In this document: positions 43,731 through 51,651 of the stretch, one piece after another
Position numbering within the stretch: the stretch's first letter is position 1
Layout of the letters: each line of letters begins with the position of its first letter
NCBI RefSeq assembly: GCF_003665095.1
Contig: NZ_RCHV01000002.1
Location: forward strand, 5,132,501 to 5,196,500
DNA length: 64,000 nt
Direction of reading: 5' to 3'
Source of the DNA: Streptomyces sp. Z26
GTDB taxonomy: Bacteria > Actinomycetota > Actinomycetes > Streptomycetales > Streptomycetaceae
Made by a program: the position numbers and the translations under genes
Notes under the pieces: model-generated
The model's database searches: none
Seen by the model: the letters and a program-made list of their open reading frames with translations, nothing else
What the model was told of the DNA's origin: nothing

Positions 43731-44144
43731 AGTGCCTCCTGCTGCTGTGGTCGTACACCCCGGTCAGGGCTGGGCGTACTCTCCCAGCCTAATCACCCCT
43801 ACGCAGGACGCGGTCAGCCGTCCAGCCCCCGGAACACGCCGCCACGATGCGGTACTTCACCACGGGAATCCAGCCCTGTGGAAAACGGTGAGCCGGTCCC
43901 CGGCCACCGTGCCCCCGCACCCGGGGAGGTCCCCCGACCCGCCTCCGCCCGCGCGGCGCCGTGCGCACACCGGCATGGTAGTTGCCAGGGCCTCCCCGCA
44001 GCCATGACGGGAGCCCGACGGGCGGCGCCCACCACCCTCGATCGCGGTCATGGTGGGCCCGACGCCCCGCAGAACTGGACAGACACCTAGGGTCTGCCCG
44101 GCCGGAAGGACGCCGTCCACCGGCACACCGCCCGCGGACACCCC

Positions 44145-44220
44145 GTCCACCGGGACAGCGCTCACTCGTCCACCGGGACAGGGCTCAGCCGGGGGCGGCG
44201 CTCAGGCGGGACAGGGCTCA
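44145..44220. repeat. three to four ~20-bp direct repeats beside the 44218 gene stop
   Basis: GTCCACCGGGACAGSGCTCA occurs at 44145-44164 and 44168-44187. A shortened copy (GGCGGGACAGGGCTCA) lies at 44205-44220, whose last three bases are the stop codon of the minus-strand gene. A further degenerate copy starts near 44115. The array lies in the 487-bp gap 43731-44217, which contains no gene; the EspI-like promoter must lie in this gap. Confidence 0.55.
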
Positions 44221-44928
44221 GTCGACGCGCCGCGGAACGCCCAGCAGGCCGGATTCGGCGTCGGTGGGCTGCGTCAACGAGTAGCTGCGGTCACGCCGCG
44301 TGCACCACAGGGTCACCCCGTCACCCAGCGTGGACAACGCCTCCTCGTCCACCGCCGGCAGCGACATGATCCGGCCGATCTGCCGTGCCTCGTCCGGCGA
44401 CACCCGCTGCACCCCGACCAGCGCGGCCCCGCGCAGCAGTCGCGGTGCCACCGGGCTCAGGTACGGCAGCAGCGTCAGCACCGACTGCCACGGCGCCGAC
44501 GCGACCCGGCCGCGCGGCGGCCGTACCCCGCAGTCCCGCAGCACCAGCACCGGACTGCCCACCGTCGCCCCCAGTGGAGGGACCCGGCCTACGTCGTGCA
44601 ACGTGATGCATTCGAGGCCGCCGCCCGCCGCCTGCACCATGTTGGTCCACGCCTGGGGACGTCCGGTCTCCACCGCGACACGCGTGCCCGTGCCCGCCGT
44701 CCGCAGCGCCAGCGTCTGCGCGGTCCACAGGCCGCCGACCAGCACCACGTCGTACGGCACGGGGTGGTGCAGACCGAGCACCTGCGGGCGCCCGTCCGCG
44801 TCGGCGCCGACGACCACGCCGTCGTCACCGATCGGTACGGACAGCGCGGCCAGTTGCTCCGCGGGCAGCGCGTGCCGCGACCCGCGTGGACCCCGCAGCC
44901 GTCCCAGCTGCTTGATGCCGAGCGCCAT
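44218..44928 (-). CDS. conserved ESX-locus protein of unknown function
   Basis: The 236-residue protein shows no signal peptide, membrane helix or recognised catalytic motif. It begins MALGIKQLGRLRGPRGSRHALPAEQ and has an alternating hydrophobic core (VVLVGGLWTAQTLALRTAGTG and GSPVLVLRDCGV). Its ATG overlaps the eccE stop (ATGA), so it is translationally coupled to EccE. Position between eccE and the EspI-like ATPase implies a role in the secretion apparatus or its regulation. The open frame extends upstream through eccE, but the conserved start is at 44928. Confidence 0.65.
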   Translation of the reverse strand: MALGIKQLGRLRGPRGSRHALPAEQLAALSVPIGDDGVVVGADADGRPQVLGLHHPVPYDVVLVGGLWTAQTLALRTAGTGTRVAVETGRPQAWTNMVQAAGGGLECITLHDVGRVPPLGATVGSPVLVLRDCGVRPPRGRVASAPWQSVLTLLPYLSPVAPRLLRGAALVGVQRVSPDEARQIGRIMSLPAVDEEALSTLGDGVTLWCTRRDRSYSLTQPTDAESGLLGVPRRVD

Positions 44929-46256
44929 CAGCGCGCACCCCCCAGCGGCAACGTGGCCAGCACACCGGGCAGTTGCTCGCGGTCCAGCCGTACGAGCGTC
45001 ACCTTCGCGTCCTTGGCGACCCGCTCCAACTGGTGCCGCGCGGCCGTCAGTTCCGTGTCCGAGCCCCCCGTGACCCGGATGTGCCCGTCCATCGACACCG
45101 ACCCCCGGCGCAGGCCACTCGCGAGGGTGAGGCTGAACGTGGTGGTCAGCGCCGGTATGGCGGTCAGCAGCGACACCAGGCGCGGCAGCGGTGTCGCCGC
45201 GAGCCCCAACTCCGGCCAGCGCGCCACCCCGTACGTGGTGTGCCAGCGGTCGTCGCACCGCCAGGCCCGCTGCGACTCCACCGTGCGCCGGGTCGGCGGG
45301 GTGTCCGGCTGACCGGCCCGCGCGGTCGCGATCGGGTTGACGCACGTCGAGGTGGCGACGGCGGCGATCAGCTCCTCCTCGTTCAGCAACGTGGCCCGGA
45401 AGCCCGCGCCCGTGGCCCGGCTCGCCAGCTGGTCCGCCGTACGCAGCAGGGTGCGCTGCGCGCCCGCCAGCCCGCCGCCGCGCGCCTCCACGGCCTCCCG
45501 GCACAGCTCCGGGTCGAGCTTCAGCGCCACCCACGTCAGCCGCAGCGCGGGCGAACCGGCCTGTGCCTGCAACGGCGCGTAACTCCGTCTCGCGACGGCC
45601 TGTTCGGGCAGGTGCGGCGCCGGGGCGGGCTGGGTGTGCTGCACCAGCTGCACCGACTCCAGCCGTATGCCGTCCACTTCGAGCGCGTCGTGCAGCAGCC
45701 CCAACGGCAGCGCGCGGGCGCCGTACGCCGGGCGCAGCGCCGTGTCACCGGGCTCCAGCCGCAGCAGGGCGGTGAGGAAGCCCCCGTCGCCGATCATGCC
45801 CACGGTGCGCCGGTCCCGGTCGACGAACGCGTACGTCCGCAGGCCCGGCGCGCACTCCACAGCCGGTGCCAGGCCGGGGTCCACCCGCTCGGTCAGCGGC
45901 GCCGCCGCCCGCCGCTGGCGGGCCCGCAGCTCCAGCACGGTGGACAGCCACTCCCGTAGCGAACGCTGCCGCCTGCGCATCAGCGCCAGCACCACCAGCC
46001 CCACGGCCACCACGCCAGCGGGCACCAGCATCAGCTCGTCGATCGCGGCGCCGACCACCAGGGCGGCCAGCGCCAGCTCGACGAGCACGAGCTGTTGCAA
46101 CCGGAACGGTCCGATCCGGCTCGTACGCGTCTCCGCCCGGAGCGTCGTCGAGGCAGGGGGCGGTGCCGGGGAGACGTTCGCCACGGCATCGGGGGCGGTC
46201 GCTCCCGGAGCTGTGGAACGGGCCGCGGTTCCGCGGCTGCGCGTCGCACCGACCAT
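44928..46256 (-). CDS. eccE: type VII secretion protein EccE
   Basis: The 442-residue protein has an Ala/Pro-rich start and two closely spaced membrane helices (about residues 53-72 and 75-92, LVLVELALAALVVGAAI and GVVAVGLVVLALM). A long cytoplasmic domain follows with LREWLSTVLELRARQRRA, matching EccE, a peripheral subunit of the ESX membrane complex. The C-terminus keeps GHIRVTGGSDTELTAARHQLE. ATG 46256 diverges from eccB over a 182-bp shared region. It should act with EccB, EccC and the absent EccD. Confidence 0.85.
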   Translation of the reverse strand: MVGATRSRGTAARSTAPGATAPDAVANVSPAPPPASTTLRAETRTSRIGPFRLQQLVLVELALAALVVGAAIDELMLVPAGVVAVGLVVLALMRRRQRSLREWLSTVLELRARQRRAAAPLTERVDPGLAPAVECAPGLRTYAFVDRDRRTVGMIGDGGFLTALLRLEPGDTALRPAYGARALPLGLLHDALEVDGIRLESVQLVQHTQPAPAPHLPEQAVARRSYAPLQAQAGSPALRLTWVALKLDPELCREAVEARGGGLAGAQRTLLRTADQLASRATGAGFRATLLNEEELIAAVATSTCVNPIATARAGQPDTPPTRRTVESQRAWRCDDRWHTTYGVARWPELGLAATPLPRLVSLLTAIPALTTTFSLTLASGLRRGSVSMDGHIRVTGGSDTELTAARHQLERVAKDAKVTLVRLDREQLPGVLATLPLGGAR

Positions 46257-46305
46257 CGCCGCAAAGCCCCCTCATGTCCGAATTCGCCCTGGTTATCAGG
46301 GGCGT

Positions 46306-46319
46306 TGACCGACCGGTCA
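46306..46319. promoter_or_regulatory. TGACC-N4-GGTCA inverted repeat between eccE and eccB
   Basis: A 5-4-5 inverted repeat, TGACC GACC GGTCA (46306-46319), lies in the divergent promoter region of eccE and eccB. It could be an operator controlling both arms of the ESX locus. The match is short, so chance occurrence is possible. Confidence 0.3.
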
Positions 46320-46438
46320 CCCTACCGGAGCAGCGGGGGAGAATCGGCTACGGGCATAGTAGGTGCCCGGTCCGACAATCGGGTATCAGCGGCGGGACGG
46401 GGACACGGGAGACCGCCGGTGGGGAGAAGCATCCAGAC

Positions 46439-47962
46439 ATGGCATCACGGCGGGACGAGCTCAACGCCTACACCTTCGCGAAGAAGCGGTTGCTCGCGGC
46501 GTTCCTCCAGCCCACACCCAGCGGTACGGAGGAGGGGGCGCCGCGCCCACTGCGCGCGGTCGTCCCGGGCGTGGTCATCGGAGTGGTGATCATGGCGGGC
46601 TTCGGCGCGTGGGGCATGTTCAAGCCCAAGGCGCCCGAGGGCTGGGACGAGGTCGGGGCGAAGGTCATCATCGGCAGCGACTCGACGACGCGCTACGTCG
46701 TCCTGGAGACGGGCGACAGCGGTCAGAAGCAGCTGCACCCCGTACTGAACCTCGCGTCCGGCCGACTCCTCGTCGACCCGGACAAGTTCGGCATCGTCAA
46801 GGTCGACGAGGCGACCCTCGACAACGGCGACATCCCGCACGGCGCCACCATCGGCATCCCGTACGCGCCCGACCGCCTGCCTGACGCCGGGGAGGCGTCG
46901 AAGAAGAAGCGCTGGGCCGTCTGCACCCAGCCCGACGGGCGGGGCCGGAGCGTTCAGGAGGCCGGGTTCGTCTTCTCCGACCGGGAGAAGGGGAAGGTCG
47001 AGGGGCGCGACCGGCTGGCCGGTGGTGAGGTCATGTACGTGGAGGGGCCGGACGGACTGCTCTACCTGGTGGACCGCAGTGGTACCCGCTACCAGATCAG
47101 GAACGACCCGAACCTCCTGCTCACCGTTGTCGGCGGCAAGAGCAGGGACGAGCCCCAGAAGGTCACCAAGGACTGGCTGGACACGCTCAAGAAGGGTGAC
47201 CCGATCCGGTTCCCGCCCATCGACGGCATCGGCGGACCCGCCGGAACGTCGGACGGCCTGGACGCGAACGTGAACAGGGTCGGCATGGTGCTCAGGGCCG
47301 AGACCGGCGACGGGCCCCAGCACTACGTGGTCCTGCGCGGGGAGGTCCGGCCGATCTCCCCCTTCATGGCGAATCTGCTCCTGACCAGCAAGGCTGCCGT
47401 GCCGCTCGGGCAGAACGGCCAGCCGGAGGAGGTGAGTTCGGCCGCGATCGCCCCCCTCGACGAGGAGTGGGGCGGCAGCCTGACCTGGCCGGAGGCGGAA
47501 GCCGTGACCGTCAACAAGGCGGGCAGCGGCCGGAAGACTCTCTGCAACGTCCTGCGCGACGTCGACGACAAGGGCCGGACCACCCTCAGCACCTGGGTCG
47601 GCGACGACTACCCCGCAGCTCTCCCCAACGGCGCCACCAGCGCGTACGTCTCACCCGGCACCGGGCTGCTGTACCGGCAGTTCCAGGGCAGTTCGACCAA
47701 CACGGGAGCCACCTTCCTCGTCACCGACACCGGTCTGCGCTACGTGGTACAGGGCAACAGCGACAGCGGCGGGGATGACTCCGGCATCGGCACCGACAAG
47801 AAGGCCAAGCAGGAAGAGCAGACGACGGAGGGCAACAAGGCACAGATCCGACTCGGCTTCGAGGACGCCGACCCCGTCAGCGTGCCCGTCGCCTGGTCCG
47901 AGTTCCTCCCCACCGGACCGCGGCTCAGCACGGGCGCTGCCCGTCAGCCGCAGGGCTCGTGA
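46439..47962 (+). CDS. eccB: type VII secretion protein EccB
   Basis: The 507-residue ESX core subunit starts MASRRDELNAYTFAKKRLLAAFLQP, the EccB signature. One membrane helix (about residues 41-60, VVPGVVIGVVIMAGFGAWGMF) and a large extracytoplasmic domain with repeated globular units follow. Cys residues (WAVCTQPDG and KTLCNVLRD) probably form a disulfide. ATG 46439 has GGGGAGAAG about 10 nt upstream. Its stop overlaps the mycosin start (GTGA), a strong sign of co-translation. Confidence 0.9.
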   Translation: MASRRDELNAYTFAKKRLLAAFLQPTPSGTEEGAPRPLRAVVPGVVIGVVIMAGFGAWGMFKPKAPEGWDEVGAKVIIGSDSTTRYVVLETGDSGQKQLHPVLNLASGRLLVDPDKFGIVKVDEATLDNGDIPHGATIGIPYAPDRLPDAGEASKKKRWAVCTQPDGRGRSVQEAGFVFSDREKGKVEGRDRLAGGEVMYVEGPDGLLYLVDRSGTRYQIRNDPNLLLTVVGGKSRDEPQKVTKDWLDTLKKGDPIRFPPIDGIGGPAGTSDGLDANVNRVGMVLRAETGDGPQHYVVLRGEVRPISPFMANLLLTSKAAVPLGQNGQPEEVSSAAIAPLDEEWGGSLTWPEAEAVTVNKAGSGRKTLCNVLRDVDDKGRTTLSTWVGDDYPAALPNGATSAYVSPGTGLLYRQFQGSSTNTGATFLVTDTGLRYVVQGNSDSGGDDSGIGTDKKAKQEEQTTEGNKAQIRLGFEDADPVSVPVAWSEFLPTGPRLSTGAARQPQGS

Positions 47963-49227
47963 TGGGCGCGCGGAAGGGGCGTACGACCCGTACGGACGCC
48001 TGCCGGGCGCGTACGGTCGCGGTGCTCCTGGGGCTAGTACCCCTGACCGGGCTCGGCGTACTCGTCCCGGCGGCGCCCGCGGCGGCGGACAGCGGGCAGT
48101 GCACGATGCCGGCGAAGACGTACAAAGGGCGGCCCTGGGCGCTGCAACGTGTGCTCCTGGACGAACTCTGGAAGGAGACCAAGGGGGCGGGCGTCAAGGT
48201 CGCCGTCATCGACACCGGCGTCGACAACAAGCACCCGCAGCTCAAGGACGCGGTCGACACCAAGCTCGGGAAGAACGTCCTGTCGAAGGTCCCGAAGAAG
48301 GACGCCGACGGTGAGAGCCTGCCCCGCGGCAAGGAGAACGGGACGTCGGACCCCGTCGGCCACGGCACGAAGGTCGCCGGGATCATCGCCGCGCGGCCGG
48401 ACGCGCGTACCGGCTTCGTCGGCATCGCCCCCGCGGCGACCATCATCCCGATCCGGCAGAACGACGGGCAGGGCGGCGGCAACGTCGGCTCCATGGCCCA
48501 GTCGATCGACCTCGCCGTGAAGGCGGGCGCGGACGTCATCAACATCTCGCAGGACACCGACGAGCCGCTGAACGCGGACTCCTCCCTGGAGTTGGCTGTG
48601 GAACGGGCGCTGGCCAAGGAGATCGTCGTCGTGGCCTCCGCCGGCAACGACGGACTCGACGGCAACGTCAAGACCACGTACCCCGCCTCGTACGAGGGCG
48701 TCCTCGCCGTCGCCTCCTCCGACCGCAACAACGAGCGGGCGGTCTTCTCCCAGTCCGGCGAGTTCGTGGACATCGCCGCGCCCGGCGTCGACATGGTCTC
48801 CACCATGCCCGGGGGCGGCCACTGCTCCGACAACGGCACCAGCTTCTCCGCCCCGTACGTCGCCGGGGTGGCCGCGCTGCTCCGCGCGCAGCACGACGGC
48901 TGGACGGCGCGGGAGATCGTCGCCCAGATCGAGCAGACCGCGGAACGCTCGATCGGTGAACACGACCGGCACGTCGGCTGGGGCATCGTCGACCCCGTAC
49001 GCGCGCTCACCGAGGACGACCAGCCGGTGCAGGAACCGGAAGCTCGAGAGGGCGTCACGCAGGCCGAGAAACCCACTCCAGCAAAGCTCGAACTCGGTGA
49101 GACCACGCAGGAGCGGAACGAACGGCTGGGCACGTACGCGGTGGTGGGCGGCGGCGTACTGGTGGCTGTTATCGGCGGTGGATCACGCGTCCACCGTGAC
49201 TGGCGACGCCGTACCGTGCGTGAGTGA
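47959..49227 (+). CDS. mycP: mycosin, ESX-associated subtilisin-like serine protease
   Basis: The 422-residue preprotein has a signal peptide (cleavage near residue 44). An S8 catalytic domain has Asp85 (VAVIDTGVD), His135 (GHGTKVAGIIA), oxyanion Asn230 (ASAGND) and Ser295 (NGTSFSAPYVAGVAAL). A C-terminal membrane anchor (AVVGGGVLVAVIGGG) precedes a basic tail. Mycosins stabilise the ESX membrane complex and process some substrates. Cys48 and Cys289 could form the stabilising disulfide known in the family. Start overlaps eccB (GTG 47959); ATG 47962 is an alternative. Confidence 0.9.
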   Translation: MMGARKGRTTRTDACRARTVAVLLGLVPLTGLGVLVPAAPAAADSGQCTMPAKTYKGRPWALQRVLLDELWKETKGAGVKVAVIDTGVDNKHPQLKDAVDTKLGKNVLSKVPKKDADGESLPRGKENGTSDPVGHGTKVAGIIAARPDARTGFVGIAPAATIIPIRQNDGQGGGNVGSMAQSIDLAVKAGADVINISQDTDEPLNADSSLELAVERALAKEIVVVASAGNDGLDGNVKTTYPASYEGVLAVASSDRNNERAVFSQSGEFVDIAAPGVDMVSTMPGGGHCSDNGTSFSAPYVAGVAALLRAQHDGWTAREIVAQIEQTAERSIGEHDRHVGWGIVDPVRALTEDDQPVQEPEAREGVTQAEKPTPAKLELGETTQERNERLGTYAVVGGGVLVAVIGGGSRVHRDWRRRTVRE

Positions 49228-49437
49228 CAGTCACGGAAACCTTACGGTACGGGGCAGTTGGCCCGGCAAAGCCGGACAAGCCGGGCCGCTGGCGAGGAGG
49301 AGTGGTTGCCCTCCGGACGGTCAGCCGCGAGGATGAATTCCGGTCGTTTCCACGTGCGGGTTGACCACCCGCCGGAGACCGGCCGACCACCGGGGGGAGC
49401 GCGCCCCGTGGTCCAAGTCACCTCTGCTGATTTGCAG

Positions 49438-49466
49438 TTGGAACAGCGGACGTGAATGGCTAGAGT
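49438..49466 (+). promoter_or_regulatory. consensus-like promoter for the ESX effector operon
   Basis: TTGGAA (49438-49443), a 17-bp spacer and TAGAGT (49461-49466) form a sigma-70-type promoter about 55 bp upstream of the ATG at 49522. It lies in the 294-bp gap after the mycosin gene. It is one of the best promoter matches in the window and suggests an independent transcript for the genes 49522-54717. Confidence 0.55.
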
Positions 49467-49521
49467 GTCTGCGGTTGTCGCGAGGATCGCGACTGCCGTC
49501 ACGGGGTGGAGGGGAAGCCTG

Positions 49522-49995
49522 ATGAGGGCGCCGATGTACGGGGGAGTTCCGACCAAGGACCTACAGGTCGAGGCGAAGGACCTGCAGTCGTTCAAGAAGA
49601 GGGTCGACGACATCCTCACGGAGCTGGAGAAGTCGCCCGCGTCGCGGGGCAGGATCGCCGACCAGGAGGTGCCCCGCAGCTCGTTCGGGGGCCAGTTCGC
49701 CGAAGCTGACGCGCTCTACGGCCAGTACAACCGTGTCCACACCCTCCTCACCACGCTCTCGCAGACGCTCAGCGACCAGATCGAGGCGATGGGCATCGCG
49801 GTGATGGGCGCGAAGAACGGCTTCGACGGCCTGGAGGAGGACGTCAGACGCCGCTTCTGGCAGATCCAGTCGCGCGCCCAAGAGCGTTACCAAGGCCAGC
49901 GGGAACGCCACGACAAGCGCGAGCGTGAGGAAGCTCAGCGCCTGGGCAAGGGCGATGAGCAGCGCACCGACGACAGCACCGGTGACTTCGACTGA
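49522..49995 (+). CDS. small coiled-coil ESX-locus protein, possible secretion partner
   Basis: The 157-residue protein is almost entirely helical and charged, with heptad-like segments (LQVEAKDLQSFKKRVDDILTEL and YNRVHTLLTTLSQTLSDQIEAMG) and a C-terminal Arg/Glu helix. It is slightly longer than a WXG100 protein and lacks the W-x-G turn. ATG 49522 has GGAGGGG about 7 nt upstream. It is followed 16 bp later by the PPE-like gene, so the pair may form a heterodimeric substrate like PE/PPE, which is inference. No signal peptide. Confidence 0.6.
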   Translation: MRAPMYGGVPTKDLQVEAKDLQSFKKRVDDILTELEKSPASRGRIADQEVPRSSFGGQFAEADALYGQYNRVHTLLTTLSQTLSDQIEAMGIAVMGAKNGFDGLEEDVRRRFWQIQSRAQERYQGQRERHDKREREEAQRLGKGDEQRTDDSTGDFD

Positions 49996-50011
49996 CGGGG
50001 GAGGGACCCGT

Positions 50012-51631
50012 ATGGGCGACAACGACAATCCGCCGCCGCAGGACGCGCTCGCCGAGCGGCAGCTTCTCTTCACGGACCTCCGGAGAATGGTCGCGCCGTT
50101 CTTCGGGCAGCAGAGCTTCGGCGACAACAAGGAGACGGCGTTCAACAAGACGTCGTTTGACGGCTTCGACTTGAACGACTTGGTCGACTTGGTCGACAAC
50201 GCCAAGCCGGATGACATGGAGGCCGTCGGTAACGCGCTCTACCAGGCGGCCGAGAAGATCGAACAGGTCGGTATCGACCTCGCCAAGCACATCGAGGGTG
50301 TGCCATGGGAGGGCGAGGCGGGCGAGGCGTTCCGCAAGTGGGGTGGCGACCTCGCGAAGAACACGAAGAAGCTGGGCACGTTCACCGGCTCTGCCGGCGT
50401 TCAGATCAAGGCGGCAGGCATCGGCCTCACGGAGGTCCGGAGCGCGATGCCGCCCCGGGACGACGGTGGCGTCGGCCCTAAGGTGGCGGACATCAAGTCC
50501 CCGGCTCGCGTCAAGTCGAACCCCGACTTCGTGAAAGCGGAGAAGGTCGACGCTGCGAAGCGCGAGTCCGTACGGCAAGAAGCCATCATCCAGATGGACA
50601 AGCTCAGTTCGTACTACCAGGTGTCACACGACACGATGTACGCGGCTGAGGAACCGATGTTCAAGCCGATGCCGACGACGATTCCCGTACCGAAGCCATC
50701 CGGTAAAGGCTCGCGCTTCGGCCTTGAAGCCGGGTGGTCGGATCAGTCTTCCGCAAGGCAGGGAGTAGCTTCCTCTGCCAGCGAACCACGGGGAGCGGAA
50801 AGCTTCTCTGGAGGTGGGGGCCATGAGGTAGGGGCGGCTTCCGCAGGCCTGGGTAACGTCGCTTCGCCCATTGTGCATGACCAACACGTGGGCACCGAGA
50901 TCGACAGTGTGGAGGCGCCGTCAGCTCCCACAGTTGGAGAAGCGACGACGCGTCCGGTCGGCCCCAACGGCCCGGCGGGTCCTCACTCCATGCCTACTGC
51001 CGGCCCCTTGATAAATGCTGCGCCAGTACGCCATACAGGGCCGAAGCCGCCTAGCGTTACGGGAAGTCCCCGACCAATGGCGCCTCCGGGACGCCCGGAC
51101 TCGGCAGGGCCGCTGGGGCGTGCGCCTACGGCCGCCACGGGACCAATCGGACGTCCTGTCACGCCAACGACACCACAACCCTCCGGTCGGAATGGGATCG
51201 TTGGTGGTCAGCCCATCTCCCGTACGGGGCAGACGGCAGGCTCATCCCGGTTCCCAAGTGGAACAGTTGTAGGCAACGAAACAACTGGACGAGCACCGAT
51301 GGGGAGAAGCCCCATGATCCCCGGAGGGGGGAACGCCAGTACTCCGGGCGCCGCTCATTCGGGCCGCAGGCTGACTTCAACGCCAGGTGGCATCGTGGGC
51401 AGCCCTCGTTCGTCCGTGAGCGGCCAAGGGGGCCAGACATTCACTCCTGGCGGAACCGGCCTGGTACGTCGCACTGGGGCGGATAGTCGTAATGCCATTG
51501 GGGCGGCGCCACGCAGCCAGATCCCGAGTGGTCCCAAACGCGAGGACTCTCGTCGCCCGGACTACTTGGTCGAAGACACAGAGGCCTGGACCACTGGGCG
51601 GCGCGACAGTGCTCCGCCCGTAGTCGAATAG
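50012..51631 (+). CDS. PPE-like/WXG-domain ESX substrate with YxxxD C-terminal motif
   Basis: The 539-residue protein has an N-terminal helical domain with a W-E-G turn (VPWEGEAGEAFRKWG, about residues 98-112), the WXG100/PPE-like fold. A long Gly/Pro/Ser/Thr-rich disordered region (about 220-500) follows. The conserved C-terminal PDYLVEDTEAW contains YLVED, fitting the YxxxD/E general secretion signal of type VII substrates. The start at 50012 has GGGAGG 7 nt upstream. It is probably secreted by this ESX system, with its helical neighbour as partner. Confidence 0.65.
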   Translation: MGDNDNPPPQDALAERQLLFTDLRRMVAPFFGQQSFGDNKETAFNKTSFDGFDLNDLVDLVDNAKPDDMEAVGNALYQAAEKIEQVGIDLAKHIEGVPWEGEAGEAFRKWGGDLAKNTKKLGTFTGSAGVQIKAAGIGLTEVRSAMPPRDDGGVGPKVADIKSPARVKSNPDFVKAEKVDAAKRESVRQEAIIQMDKLSSYYQVSHDTMYAAEEPMFKPMPTTIPVPKPSGKGSRFGLEAGWSDQSSARQGVASSASEPRGAESFSGGGGHEVGAASAGLGNVASPIVHDQHVGTEIDSVEAPSAPTVGEATTRPVGPNGPAGPHSMPTAGPLINAAPVRHTGPKPPSVTGSPRPMAPPGRPDSAGPLGRAPTAATGPIGRPVTPTTPQPSGRNGIVGGQPISRTGQTAGSSRFPSGTVVGNETTGRAPMGRSPMIPGGGNASTPGAAHSGRRLTSTPGGIVGSPRSSVSGQGGQTFTPGGTGLVRRTGADSRNAIGAAPRSQIPSGPKREDSRRPDYLVEDTEAWTTGRRDSAPPVVE

Positions 51632-51651
51632 TCCCCGACGAGAGAACAGTG

